A stretch of 64,000 bases of DNA from Xenorhabdus griffiniae (GTDB lineage: Bacteria > Pseudomonadota > Gammaproteobacteria > Enterobacterales > Enterobacteriaceae): positions 4,620,001-4,684,000 of the forward strand of contig NZ_CP147737.1 in assembly GCF_037265215.1 (NCBI RefSeq), read 5' to 3'. Position numbers and translations under genes: made by a program. Under the pieces are notes generated by a model. That model did no database searches and was not told the origin of the DNA. It saw only the letters and a list, made by a program, of their open reading frames with translations. Position 1 is the stretch's first letter. Every line of letters begins with the position of its first letter. Of the stretch, positions 46,761 to 58,015 are shown piece after piece.

Positions 46761-47120
46761 TTTGATTGTCCAGATATCAGTTGCAATTCCTTAAGATTCT
46801 ATCACAAGAAAATATTGCGTTGAGAACCCTCCCTATTTAAACAGCCAAAAATGGCAAGTTTGCGAAGCACTGCGCAAGCCTCGCAAGTCGATCTGGCGGT
46901 GATTTTTTCATCATGGGATAGTAGGTACGAAATGTAGATGAGTGATGGTATCCATCGTTATGGAGAGCTATACCAATCTCACTTCAAGATGCATGTAATT
47001 TCTCCCCGCGAAGCGGGGAGAAATCAGGTTTCATATCGTGTTGTAAATTGCAGCTTGAAGTTTAGTGCGTATATAGGGTAAGGGATTGGAACAAAGGATA
47101 TTGAAAAGGGGGAAGAAATT
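46761..47120. other. coaBC-radC divergent region carrying repeat copy C
   Basis: About 360 bases. The left part should hold the coaBC promoter. A cttgcgaggcttgcgc / gcgaagcactgcgcaagcct-like inverted segment occurs around 46859-46890. Repeat copy C fills 46969-47074. GGGGGAAG before GTG 47121 is the radC ribosome-binding site. Confidence 0.5.
46969..47074. repeat. Intergenic repeat, copy C (with GC hairpin)
   Basis: The copy reads ctaTACCAATCT, arm acttcaagatgcatg, hairpin ttctccccgcgaagcgggga, spacer caggtttcatatcgtgttg, arm gcagcttgaag, end gcgtatata. It closely matches copy A, and copy D apart from the missing hairpin. Confidence 0.85.
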
Positions 47121-47813
47121 GTGGATTTAACAGTAATGGAAAGAAACGATGAATTGCATTTGAATCTTCTTCCCCGTGAGAAATTGTTGGCTTATGGTGC
47201 TGTTTCCCTAACAGACGCGGAGTTATTGGCTATCTTTTTACGTACAGGTTCCAGGGGCATTCCTGTCGTACAAATGGCAGAATACTTACTGAAATCATTT
47301 GGTTCGCTTTATCACCTTCTATCCGCGGATTACGATGACTTTTGTGCACATAAAGGCATGGGGAGATGTAAGTATGTCCAATTGCAGGCGATATCTGAAT
47401 TGGCAAAACGGTTTTTCTCCAGTCAATTTATCCATGAAGATGTTATGAGCAGCCCCACGATAACTCAGAATTATTTGCAGGATTTATTATCCTGGCAAGA
47501 TCGGGAGATATTTGTGGTGCTGTTTTTAACTAACCAAAATAAAGTCATCTGCCATGATGAAATGTTTAAAGGAACGATAAACAAAGTTGAAGTTCACCCG
47601 CGTGAAATTGTGAAACAGGCGGTTAAAGTCAATGCTGCATCAATTATTCTTGCTCATAATCACCCTTCCGGCAATCCAGAACCTAGCCTGGCAGATAAAT
47701 TGGTGACAGAAAAAATTATTAACGCGTGTGACTTGGTTGGCGTTAAGGTTTTGGATCATATCGTTATTGGCAAGCAATCTTGTGTCTCATTTATGGAAAG
47801 AGGTTGGATTTAA
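47121..47813 (+). CDS. radC: RadC family protein (JAMM/MPN domain)
   Basis: This 230-residue protein has the RadC layout: an N-terminal helical part ([30 protein letters not shown]) and a C-terminal MPN domain with the metal motif EVHPREI and [14 protein letters not shown]. It lies before rpmBG, as in E. coli. GTG 47121 has GGGGGAAG at good spacing; ATG 47136 is the alternative. The biochemical function remains unclear for the family. Confidence 0.93.
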   Translation: MDLTVMERNDELHLNLLPREKLLAYGAVSLTDAELLAIFLRTGSRGIPVVQMAEYLLKSFGSLYHLLSADYDDFCAHKGMGRCKYVQLQAISELAKRFFSSQFIHEDVMSSPTITQNYLQDLLSWQDREIFVVLFLTNQNKVICHDEMFKGTINKVEVHPREIVKQAVKVNAASIILAHNHPSGNPEPSLADKLVTEKIINACDLVGVKVLDHIVIGKQSCVSFMERGWI

Positions 47814-47856
47814 TACCGTTTTTTCGCGATACGATCAGATCTTAGTTGTTCGGGAC

Positions 47857-47885
47857 TTGAGCATCAGCGAATGAGGGCGTATACT
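47857..47885 (+). promoter_or_regulatory. Sigma70 promoter of rpmBG
   Basis: TTGAGC (47857-47862) and TATACT (47880-47885) are separated by 17 bases, with GC-rich sequence right after the -10 as in ribosomal protein promoters. Its start point leaves a ~200-base leader before rpmB, which contains cttttcagtRa repeats. Confidence 0.75.
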
Positions 47886-47960
47886 ACGCCACCTTTGAGG
47901 ATCTTGGGTTTGACGAGAAGAGCCTATCTCAGTAAGTTTTTTTACTGGGAAAATGTGAGT

Positions 47961-48000
47961 CTTTTCAGTGACGTTCTTTTCAGTAACCTTTTTTCAGTAA
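47961..48000. repeat. Tandem cttttcagt repeats in the rpmB leader
   Basis: Three units occur: cttttcagtga, cttttcagtaa and ttttcagtaa, spaced 14-15 bases apart, between the promoter and rpmB. They are not explained by the coding sequence. Confidence 0.5.
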
Positions 48001-48068
48001 AGAAAGTTTGCTGAGATGGGCTCCTAAGCCTGACGAGGCGGTCACACCCAATACAAAGCTCGAGCTGA

Positions 48069-48326
<258 letters not shown>

Positions 48327-48334
48327 GGAGCTGA

Positions 48335-48505
<171 letters not shown>

Positions 48506-48520
48506 TTTTAGTGGATGATA

Positions 48521-48549
48521 AAAAGCCCAGCATTATGCTGGGCTTTTTT
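48521..48549 (+). terminator. Terminator of rpmBG
   Basis: The arms aaaagcccagcat and atgctgggctttt form a long stem with a short loop and a TTTTTT tail, 15 bases after rpmG. Confidence 0.9.
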
Positions 48550-48666
48550 ATATCTGCTGATAATGCCACGTAGCTTATTTTAAATTGGGTTGTGCGTGTA
48601 GACCTGTGCATTGTTCAGTTATACTACCGTTTTTTTCAATTATGAACCGTCAGGTGTAGCGCTAAA

Positions 48667-49785
48667 ATGGTTAGAAAGACTTTGAATATCTTACATACAG
48701 AATCATCGTGTGGTTGGGGAGGGCAGGAAATTCGTATCCTGACAGAGTCTCAAGGCATGATACAGCGTGGACACCGTGTGGTTATCGTTTGTTGTCCAAC
48801 TTCAACCCTTTACCGTGAAGCTCATCACTATGGTGTGCCTGTTGTTGCGCTCCCAATTGAAAAAAAACGTCTTTCTTGTCTTCGGGCAATGCGTCACTGG
48901 CTAAAAACAGAAGGTCGCCAGTTCGATGTCATCAATACTCATAGCTCTACTGATTCTTGGCTGGTGGCGGCAGCATGTGCCACATTAAGAGGTATGCCTC
49001 CGATAGTCCGAACTCGCCATGTTTCAACCCATGTTTCAAAATCCATTGCGACTCGTTGGCTGTATTTGCACGCAGGTCAGCATATTGTGACAACTGGGGA
49101 AAAACTACGCCAATATTTGCATGTACATAATAACTATCCGCTATCTCATATGACCTCTGTGCCGACAGGGATCGATTTGTCCCGTTTTCATCCTGAAAGT
49201 AAGTCCTTAAGTCGTCAGCGTATTGGCATCAAAGACAAACCAACACTGGGTATTGTTGCCACAATGAGAACGTGGAAAGGCCATCGTTACCTGCTTGATA
49301 GTTGGAAAATTCTCCATCAGCGTTATCCTGATTGGCAATTGCTGTTTGTGGGAGATGGCCCCCAAAGAAAGAATTTAGAGCCGCGAGTTCAACAGGAAGG
49401 GTTGGCAGAGAGTGTCATCTTTCTTGGTAATCGTCAGGATGTTCCTGATTGTTTAAATGCGATGGATATCTTTGCTCTGCCTTCGTTTGGTAATGAAGGT
49501 GTACCTCAAGGCATCATGCAGGCAATGGCGTGTGGATTACCTGTCGTCTCTACATCGGTGGGCGCGATTACAGAAGCTGTAATTGATGGCGATACAGGGT
49601 ATATTATCGAACCTAGAAATGTCGAACAATTAACAGAAAAGTTAGATTTATTAATGCATGATGCAGAGCTACGTTTACAAATGGGAGAGGCTTCATTGCG
49701 ACGAGCAATTCACTTATTTGGCATGGATAATATGTTAGAAAAAATGGAGTCTATTTTTTATTCCAGTATGGAAAACAAGCGGTAA
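48667..49785 (+). CDS. Glycosyltransferase, GT4 family (LPS core)
   Basis: This 372-residue GT-B enzyme has the GT4 pattern: an N-terminal SSCGWGGQEIR loop, LGIVATMRTWKGH at the start of the donor domain, and the E-x7-E type motif near FALPSFGNEGVPQGIMQAMACG. It probably adds a sugar to the LPS core or O-chain; donor and acceptor are unknown. It is the first gene of the waa-type cluster after rpmBG. The reading frame begins at ATG 48667 with GTAGCG upstream and no strong ribosome-binding site. Confidence 0.85.
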   Translation: MVRKTLNILHTESSCGWGGQEIRILTESQGMIQRGHRVVIVCCPTSTLYREAHHYGVPVVALPIEKKRLSCLRAMRHWLKTEGRQFDVINTHSSTDSWLVAAACATLRGMPPIVRTRHVSTHVSKSIATRWLYLHAGQHIVTTGEKLRQYLHVHNNYPLSHMTSVPTGIDLSRFHPESKSLSRQRIGIKDKPTLGIVATMRTWKGHRYLLDSWKILHQRYPDWQLLFVGDGPQRKNLEPRVQQEGLAESVIFLGNRQDVPDCLNAMDIFALPSFGNEGVPQGIMQAMACGLPVVSTSVGAITEAVIDGDTGYIIEPRNVEQLTEKLDLLMHDAELRLQMGEASLRRAIHLFGMDNMLEKMESIFYSSMENKR

Positions 49786-49872
49786 TATTTTGTTTATATT
49801 ATTTTTATCTGCATTGGCAGAGTAATCTATGCTTTTTATTAACTAGTTGAAATGTCATTAGCTTTATTTTTA

Positions 49873-49936
49873 TACGCCTACTGTATTAACCGTAAATAGA
49901 ACAGTAACTCACTTTACTGTATAGTACCTTAGGCGT
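49873..49936 (+). promoter_or_regulatory. Structured leader before the glycosyltransferase operon
   Basis: An outer pair acgccta / taggcgt (49874-49880 and 49930-49936) encloses an inner hairpin acagtaa-ctcact-ttactgt (49901-49920). It lies 37-100 bases before ATG 49973. It is not an ops/JUMPstart element. It may be a terminator-like or regulatory RNA fold. Confidence 0.4.
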
Positions 49937-49972
49937 TCCAATCTTTGGATTGATAATTTAATATTCATTATT

Positions 49973-50962
49973 ATGCAACCCCAAAATATTCTAATCATCA
50001 ATATTGCCCGTTTTGGTGACACTTTGCTAATAACTCCGGTTATTCGTGCCCTGAAAGAAAAATGGCCGGAGGCAAATATTGATATATTTGTGCATAAAAA
50101 AACGAAAGAAATCCTTGAAAATATCGATTTAATTAATCAATTGAAAGGGTTTTCAAAAGGCAAGGCTAAATGGTGTGGCTGGTTTTCTCGTCGGCATTAT
50201 GATCTGGCATTAGTTTATGGTCAGGATAAATCCTTATTGCAGTATGCTAAACGTGTAGCAAACTTGGCCGTTTATTTTTCGGATATCTCTGGTAAAAAAT
50301 CAAATGAGTATGCTATAGCAAGGCCCAGAGAACTTATGCCTGCCCAACAGGAAAGGGCGTTGTTAATTGATTCACTTGGGGTTGAAGTGAGTAATTGGCG
50401 TTTGCAGTATAATGTAAGCCCGCATGAAGCGGAGTACGCCAGAAATTTTCTTCAGCGGCAAGGGATAGAACGACAATTAAGAATAGGTTTTCAATTACAG
50501 AGTTTTCCTGCAAAGGCCTATCGTGATTGGCCGGTAGAACATTTTTACGAATTAGCCCAACGTATTTATCGAGATTATCCGCATGCGCATATTTTGCTGT
50601 TAGGCAGTAAAGAGAGTGAAGACAATGCGCGAATGCTGGCTGAGAAATTGGGCACAAACAGATGCTCATCATTGGCGGGTAAGACTACGATGCGGCAAAA
50701 CGCGGCAATCATGAGTCAACTTAATTTGTATGTGGGCGTTGATACGGGAACAACTCATCTGGCTGGGGCCTTGGGAATACCAATGGTTGCTTTGTATCAT
50801 AGTTTTCACCCAGGGCGTTTTCTCGCACCTCAACAACATCCAAAATTAGTGGTTATTGAACATCCTGTAGATTATCGACAGGCAACGCGTCAAGATACAA
50901 TGTCAGCAATATCGGTAGATCAAGTCTGGCATTCTGTTCAGTACTTGCTGAAAAATGAATGA
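49973..50962 (+). CDS. GT9 family glycosyltransferase (heptosyltransferase-like)
   Basis: This 329-residue GT-B enzyme has the GT9 hallmarks: IINIARFGDTLLITPVIRALKE at the N-terminus (WaaC/F/Q-like), and GVDTGTTHLAGALGIPMVALYH in the nucleotide-binding domain. It resembles heptosyltransferases of LPS core synthesis. It is the first gene of a run of three that overlap or nearly overlap (50962/50979 and 52081/52100), so it is part of an operon. Confidence 0.85.
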   Translation: MQPQNILIINIARFGDTLLITPVIRALKEKWPEANIDIFVHKKTKEILENIDLINQLKGFSKGKAKWCGWFSRRHYDLALVYGQDKSLLQYAKRVANLAVYFSDISGKKSNEYAIARPRELMPAQQERALLIDSLGVEVSNWRLQYNVSPHEAEYARNFLQRQGIERQLRIGFQLQSFPAKAYRDWPVEHFYELAQRIYRDYPHAHILLLGSKESEDNARMLAEKLGTNRCSSLAGKTTMRQNAAIMSQLNLYVGVDTGTTHLAGALGIPMVALYHSFHPGRFLAPQQHPKLVVIEHPVDYRQATRQDTMSAISVDQVWHSVQYLLKNE

Positions 50963-50978
50963 AAGGATAATACACCAA

Positions 50979-52100
50979 ATGAAGATAGGATTTATCGATG
51001 TTACTGTTACCATGTCATACGGCGGCATTCAAACCGCTGTTTGGGAATTAGCCAAATCGTTGACAGATGCGGGGCATGAAGTTCATATTTTCGGTGGTAC
51101 TGGTGACGTTCGGCCTGCATTAGGCGAAAGAAATATTCCTATTCATACTTTTCCATTTATTCCCAGAGAACGCGTGCTTAACATTGGACGCCGTTTCCAA
51201 CGTATTGTTGAACGTTATTCTTTTGCCCGTCATGCCCGTGCAACAGTTATTGCTGAAAATTTTGATTGGGTGATTTTGACCAAGCCTTTTGATTTTTTCT
51301 GGCCCAGAATGATGCCTGAAACATCCCGTACCCGGTTTTGTTATATGAGTGGTGGAACCAGTTTTTTTAACGGGGATCGGGTATTAGGTAAAAAAATATC
51401 TGCATGGGTTGCATGTAGCCATTTTAACGCCTGGCAGATTCAACATCATTTCAAGCAATTTCCGAGCGTCATCTATAATGGGGTAGATATCGATAAATTC
51501 AAACCAGCCGACTCGGATGTCCGAACTCGATTAGGTATCAATGAGAAAACGTTTCTGTTAACGTTTGCTGGCAGGTTGGTTGGTTGGAAAGGGATGAAAG
51601 TCGCCATTGATGCAATGGCCTTGTTGCGGAACAAGGATGTAAAGTTATTGATTATTGGTGAAGGTGAAGATTTGAAATCGCTTAAAAAGCGGGTTACTGC
51701 TTTGCAGCTAGAAAAAGTCGTCATTTTTCATCCTCCAGTTGGTCATGATCAATTACCTGAATTTTATGCGGCGGGTGATGCCGGTGTTTTCCCCAGTATT
51801 GGTGATGAGGCATTTGGTATTACGATTGCTGAAGCGATGGCATGTGGACGCCCTGTGATTGCCAGCTATATTGGTGGAATACCAGAAGTGGTTGGTAATG
51901 AAGGCAGTGCTGGTATTTTGGTGACACCAGGTGATGCTATGGCTATTGCTGAGGCGGTAAATCATCTTTTATCTTTGCCGGATAGAGGAGAAAAGATGGG
52001 GAAATCTGCCCGTCAGAGGATTGAAACGATGTACACTTGGGAACATTCTGCTAGCCGTTTATTGAACGCCATAAAAAATAATGAAAATTGCGTATATTGA
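50979..52100 (+). CDS. Glycosyltransferase, GT4 family
   Basis: This 373-residue GT-B protein starts MKIGFIDVTVTMSYGGIQTAV and has a GRLVGWKGM donor-domain entry and VFPSIGDEAFGITIAEAMACG with the conserved E-x7-E. I chose ATG 50979, with AAGGATAA upstream, over 50955 within the end of the previous gene. It overlaps the following gene by 20 bases. Likely adds a core or O-antigen sugar. Confidence 0.85.
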   Translation: MKIGFIDVTVTMSYGGIQTAVWELAKSLTDAGHEVHIFGGTGDVRPALGERNIPIHTFPFIPRERVLNIGRRFQRIVERYSFARHARATVIAENFDWVILTKPFDFFWPRMMPETSRTRFCYMSGGTSFFNGDRVLGKKISAWVACSHFNAWQIQHHFKQFPSVIYNGVDIDKFKPADSDVRTRLGINEKTFLLTFAGRLVGWKGMKVAIDAMALLRNKDVKLLIIGEGEDLKSLKKRVTALQLEKVVIFHPPVGHDQLPEFYAAGDAGVFPSIGDEAFGITIAEAMACGRPVIASYIGGIPEVVGNEGSAGILVTPGDAMAIAEAVNHLLSLPDRGEKMGKSARQRIETMYTWEHSASRLLNAIKNNENCVY

Positions 52101-53259
52101 TCCTTATCCTGTACCTGATTATCGGGTTGCGTCACTACAAATTTTGCAGAATGTAGACGCTTTTGCTCGCCAGGGGCATAGTGTTTGTCTGATTACCCCA
52201 AAAGGCCAAAGCCAAGTTGAGGAAATTCTTGGCAGGTCATTACCGCCTTCTGTGGAGCTAATCGCCCTGCACGATATACGTAGAAAATGGTATTTCCCGC
52301 TAAATACTCAGAAACTGTTTTATTTGCAGGTTTCGCGCTGGCTTAAAGAGCATCAAGTTGATGCCCTTTTTACCCGCAATATTAAAATGGCGAATTACCT
52401 GCTGTGTAATCATTCGGATATTCCTCATTTCTTTGAAAGCCATGAAGTATTTTCTCAGTCGTTTAGAGAATCCCATGATTTTCTCAATCGTAGAAACCAA
52501 CGCAAGTATCATAAACTGAGAAAAATTGAACAGCAGGTTTATGCGGGTTCTAAGGTTGTTTTTGCCCTGACTTCTCTATTACGAGACGATATTTATAAGC
52601 AATACAGTGTCAAAACACCGATTGTTGTGGCTCCCGATGGGGTTGATATGCTGGCAGTTGAATCTGCCAGGCTGACGCTTGCTGGCAGTGAACCCAACAG
52701 TGCTCTTCCTAAAAAAGTGCTTTATTTGGGTAGCTTACATCGTTGGAAAGGTATCCCAACGGTAATGCAAGCCATGTCCTACTTAGATAATGTTGAACTG
52801 AATATTGCCGGTGGTACTACTGAACAAATTGAGCGATTGCGACGGACTGCTGAACAAATTGGTGTGAGTGATAAAGTTAATTTCCTTGGTTTTGTTCAAC
52901 CCAGGAAACGCTTTCAGGTTATTGCTGGTAGTGATATTTGTGTTCTGCCATTGACGAAAACCAGTATTGGCAGCCGCTATACCTCTCCTCTCAAGCTGTT
53001 TGAATATATGGCTATGGGTAAGCCTGTGGTTATTTCTGATTTCCCATCCATTCGTGATGCTGTTGATGAAAACGCGGTAAATTTTGCTGATAGTGAAGAT
53101 GCAGCGAGTTTTGCTGAACAGATTCAATGGCTGATTAATCATCCCGCTGAAATGATGGCGAAAGTTGACTATTCTCAACGGCTGGTTACAGAACGTTTTA
53201 ACTGGGATCAGAGGGCGAAGTTAATTATGGGAGTGATAGAGGAAATATTGTCTCAGTGA
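52081..53259 (+). CDS. Glycosyltransferase, GT4 family
   Basis: This 392-residue GT-B enzyme has the starting segment MKIAYIDPYPVPDYRVA, VLYLGSLHRWKGIP, and SPLKLFEYMAMGKPVVISD with the E/K motif for nucleotide sugar binding. The start lies inside the end of the previous frame; ribosome reinitiation is likely. It is the last glycosyltransferase before mutM. Confidence 0.85.
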   Translation: MKIAYIDPYPVPDYRVASLQILQNVDAFARQGHSVCLITPKGQSQVEEILGRSLPPSVELIALHDIRRKWYFPLNTQKLFYLQVSRWLKEHQVDALFTRNIKMANYLLCNHSDIPHFFESHEVFSQSFRESHDFLNRRNQRKYHKLRKIEQQVYAGSKVVFALTSLLRDDIYKQYSVKTPIVVAPDGVDMLAVESARLTLAGSEPNSALPKKVLYLGSLHRWKGIPTVMQAMSYLDNVELNIAGGTTEQIERLRRTAEQIGVSDKVNFLGFVQPRKRFQVIAGSDICVLPLTKTSIGSRYTSPLKLFEYMAMGKPVVISDFPSIRDAVDENAVNFADSEDAASFAEQIQWLINHPAEMMAKVDYSQRLVTERFNWDQRAKLIMGVIEEILSQ

Positions 53260-53381
53260 GTCTCTTTCCCTGTTATCTCAATCAAATCTGGCTGCAAATG
53301 ATACATGAAAACGGTATTGTAATCTGCTTAGATCCAATATTCTCAGAACAATATCGTAGATAATTTATTCAAGGAGTAGGT

Positions 53382-54191
53382 ATGCCGGAACTACCAGAGG
53401 TAGAAACCAGTCGCCGGGGGATTGAACCTCACTTGGTTGGTAATGTGATCCAATATGCTGAGGTCAGAAATGCACGTTTGCGCTGGCCTGTTTCCGAGCA
53501 AATTATGACGCTTTCAGACCGACCAGTGTTGAGTGTTCAACGGCGGGCAAAATACTTATTGCTTGAGTTGCCGGAGGGCTGGATTATTATCCACTTAGGA
53601 ATGTCTGGCAGTTTGCGTGTCCTGTTGGATGCACAGCCTCCGGCAAAGCATGATCATGTTGATTTGGTTATGGCTGATGGCAAAATTCTCCGGTATACCG
53701 ATCCCCGACGTTTTGGGGCGTGGTTATGGAGTGACAATCTCAAAGAGTGTTCCGTACTGGCTCATTTAGGTCCTGAGCCTCTTTCTGAGCAGTTTGATGG
53801 CGAATACCTTTACACGGTTTCTCGCAACAAAAAAGCGGCTATCAAATCTTGGTTGATGGATAACAAAGTTGTTGTTGGTGTTGGGAATATCTATGCCAAC
53901 GAAGCGTTGTTTGTTGCACATATCTTGCCTGAACGCCCCGTGAATTCATTAACGCAGCAAGAAGCCTATTTATTGGCCGATATAATCAAACAAATTTTAC
54001 GTCGTTCCATTGAGCAAGGTGGAACGACACTGAAAGATTTTCTGCAATCTGATGGTAAACCGGGATATTTTGCTCAAGAGTTGTTTGTCTACGGTAAGAA
54101 AGGTGAACTTTGTCCGCTATGCGGTGAGAAAATCGAGTGTGTAAAAGTGGGGCAACGTAGTACATTTTTCTGTCGTCAGTGCCAGCATTAA
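53382..54191 (+). CDS. mutM: Formamidopyrimidine-DNA glycosylase
   Basis: MutM removes 8-oxoguanine and other oxidised bases. The 269-residue protein starts with the catalytic proline ([13 protein letters not shown]), has the HLGMSGSLR motif, the [14 protein letters not shown] helix-two-turn-helix part, and the C-terminal zinc finger ([21 protein letters not shown]). AAGGAG precedes the start. Placement inside the waa locus next to coaD matches E. coli. Confidence 0.97.
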   Translation: MPELPEVETSRRGIEPHLVGNVIQYAEVRNARLRWPVSEQIMTLSDRPVLSVQRRAKYLLLELPEGWIIIHLGMSGSLRVLLDAQPPAKHDHVDLVMADGKILRYTDPRRFGAWLWSDNLKECSVLAHLGPEPLSEQFDGEYLYTVSRNKKAAIKSWLMDNKVVVGVGNIYANEALFVAHILPERPVNSLTQQEAYLLADIIKQILRRSIEQGGTTLKDFLQSDGKPGYFAQELFVYGKKGELCPLCGEKIECVKVGQRSTFFCRQCQH

Positions 54192-54198
54192 AGATATT

Positions 54199-54223
54199 GG
54201 GGGGCAGAAGATAGTTGCCCCGT
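54199..54223. terminator. Hairpin between mutM and coaD
   Basis: The arms ggggca and tgcccc pair around a 9-base loop between two convergent genes; no T-run. Confidence 0.45.
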
Positions 54224-54231
54224 ATAATGTA

Positions 54232-55488
<1,257 letters not shown>

Positions 55489-55492
<4 letters not shown>

Positions 55493-56766
55493 TGTCTCCT
55501 TGGAGGGAGGTAAGGTTCCAGTAATTTTAGCAAGCGTTGAAGAGCACCTTGGTTTTCATGCAGGACTTCTGCGGCGTGGTGGCCGTAATAGCGTCGGTAA
55601 TCTTCATCTGTCAGCAGGCTATTGATAGCTGAACTTAATGATTGGCTATCTGTAACAGTAATCAATCCATCCGCTTTATGCAGCTTGGCACAAATATCTT
55701 TAAAGTTGAATGTGTGTGGGCCCATGATAACAGGAATGGCATGAGCAGCAGCTTCCAGCGGGTTATGTCCTCCACGTTCTATCAGGCTCCCTCCGACAAA
55801 AGCCAGATCAGCGATACCATACAAGAGCATCAATTCGCCCATTGTATCGCCAATAACCACTTGCACATTGGTGTCAGGAATAGTGTTAGCACTGCGTAAG
55901 ATCGCGTTTAATCCCGCTTTTTGGGTCAACTCAGCGGCTTTACCAAAACGTTCAGGATGGCGGGGCACTAGAATTAACAACAGATCAGGGAATTGTTTAA
56001 GCAGCTTGCAATGTGCGTCCAGAATAATTGTCTCTTCCCCATCATGGGTACTGGTTGCTATCCATACTGGACGATGGGGTGCCCATTGGCGACGTAATGT
56101 GACGGCCTTTGCTGCGAGTTCTGGTGTAACAGAAATATCGAACTTAAGGCTACCAGTGACAGAGAGTTGGGAGCGTCTTAATCCCAATTCGATAAAGCGT
56201 TCACCATCTTCCTGATTTTGTGCGGCAATCAACGTGATTTTATTTAAAATGGTCTTAATAAAATTGCTAATTTTCTGGTATCCCGCAGCAGAGCGGGCTG
56301 ATAGTCTCGCGTTGGCGATAACCAGTGGAATTTCCCGTTGATGTAACTGAGTAATCAGGTTTGGCCATAGTTCAGTTTCCATAATGATCACTAGCTTGGG
56401 ATTAACGTGATCGAGAAAACGTCGCATTGAACCTGGCAAGTCATAGGGAAGGTATACATGGTTAACATCATTACCCAGGGCAGACAGAACCCTTTCAGAA
56501 CCCGTCGGTGTCATGGTTGTTATCGTAATGGGCAAAAAAGGGTAATGGTGCCGTAAGATCCGTACGAGCGGAATGGCCGCCAATGTTTCTCCAACAGAAA
56601 CGGAATGCAGTAAGATCCCACCTGGGGCCACCTTTTTAGCGCAGAAGCCATAGCGCTCTCCCCAGCGTTTACGGTACGCGGGGGATTTGCGGCTGCGCAG
56701 CAGCAGACGTAACCAGATAATTGGTTGGATAAGGTAGAGAAGTACCTGATATAAGCGAAGCAACAT
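55489..56766 (-). CDS. waaA: Kdo transferase
   Basis: WaaA adds Kdo residues to lipid IVA at the inner membrane. The 425-residue protein has the N-terminal membrane anchor ([18 protein letters not shown]), [11 protein letters not shown], the [11 protein letters not shown] motif and the [21 protein letters not shown] donor-site segment. The start lies before a divergent gap (56767-56950) shared with the waaQ-like gene. First gene of the waaA-waaE-coaD unit. Confidence 0.96.
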
Positions 56767-56950
56767 TCTATCAAATTCACTGACATGGACTGCGGTTATA
56801 GTACCACATTGGCTTGAAGAAAGTGTGTAAAATGTGGATATGTTGTGTGCCAGTGAATATACTTGATATCTAAAGATGGAAGGGGAGAGTTGCTGCCTTT
56901 AGAATATAATTAATAAGATTTCTGCCTCAATTGCGAATATTGGAAACACA

Positions 56951-58015
56951 ATGGGTAAAATATCCCCTGGGTTTGAAAAGATTCTTATCATAAAACTAAG
57001 ACATCATGGTGATACATTGCTTATCACACCAGTTGTGAATACGTTGAAAGAAAATTTTCCTGACGCTGAAGTTGATGTTTTATTGTACAAAGAAACAGCG
57101 CCAATGTTGATAAATTTCGCTCCCGTATTCCATATTTTTTCCGTTGATAGGCAATGGAAAAAGGAAGGTCTAAAAGCTTATATCACCCATCATTGGCGTT
57201 TACTGAATCAGTTGAGGAAAAGAAAATACGATCTCGTCATTAATCTTGCTGATCAGTGGTATAGCGCTCTGGTATCTAAAATTTCTCGTGCTTCAACCCG
57301 TATTGCCTTTGATTTTCCCAAGCGACAAAACTGGTTATGGAAAATCTGTTTTAGTGATTTGGTTTCTACTGAAGGTGAAGAATTTCTACATGTCGTTGAA
57401 CAGAATTTATCAGTGCTGAAACCGATTAATCTTTCCAGTATCAATTTCAATGTAACAATGAGTTATAGTGAAGACGATTGGCATAAGGTAGCAAATCTTT
57501 TATACATGGGTGGAATTCATCAAAAGTATATTGTTATCCACCCGGCATCCCGCTGGTTTTTCAAGTGCTGGAATGATGAGAAAATGAGTGAAACCATTAA
57601 TGCCTTGCAAGCAGATGGACATTCAATTGTTGTGACATCAGGAACGGAATCACGGGAAAAAGAGATGGTGGCAAAAATTTTATCTACCTGTAATCAGAAA
57701 AATATTGTCTCTTTGGCAGGCCAGATTACGTTACCCCAGCTTGGGGCATTGATTGCTCATGCCAAGTTGTTTATTGGGGTTGATTCTGTTCCCATGCATA
57801 TGGCGGCTGCGCTGAAAATACCTTGTATTGCATTATTTGGGCCCTCTAAATTAGCTTTTTGGAGTCCATGGAATGCTAATGGAGAAGTGATTTGGGCGGG
57901 GAATTACGGTAAATTACCTGATCCTGATGATATTGATACCAAAACAGATACTCGTTTTTTGGATCTTATCCCTACTGATGTCGTAATTACTGCTGCCCGG
58001 AGATATTTATCATGA
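56951..58015 (+). CDS. waaQ: Heptosyltransferase III-like, GT9 (WaaQ)
   Basis: This 354-residue GT9 enzyme resembles WaaQ: ILIIKLRHHGDTLLITPVVNTLKENFPDAEVDVLL as key N-terminal segment (first 20 residues cited as ILIIKLRHHGDTLLITPVVN), FKCWNDEKM (WaaQ-type active-site stretch), and GVDSVPMHMAAALKIPCIAL. WaaQ adds a branching heptose to inner-core HepII. It overlaps the WaaG-like gene by 4 bases (ATGA), the same pairing as E. coli waaQ-waaG. Confidence 0.85.
   Translation: MGKISPGFEKILIIKLRHHGDTLLITPVVNTLKENFPDAEVDVLLYKETAPMLINFAPVFHIFSVDRQWKKEGLKAYITHHWRLLNQLRKRKYDLVINLADQWYSALVSKISRASTRIAFDFPKRQNWLWKICFSDLVSTEGEEFLHVVEQNLSVLKPINLSSINFNVTMSYSEDDWHKVANLLYMGGIHQKYIVIHPASRWFFKCWNDEKMSETINALQADGHSIVVTSGTESREKEMVAKILSTCNQKNIVSLAGQITLPQLGALIAHAKLFIGVDSVPMHMAAALKIPCIALFGPSKLAFWSPWNANGEVIWAGNYGKLPDPDDIDTKTDTRFLDLIPTDVVITAARRYLS

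Noticed and set aside
49786..49972. JUMPstart/ops element for RfaH control
   Set aside because: No GGCGGTAG-type motif is present here or in 56767-56950.
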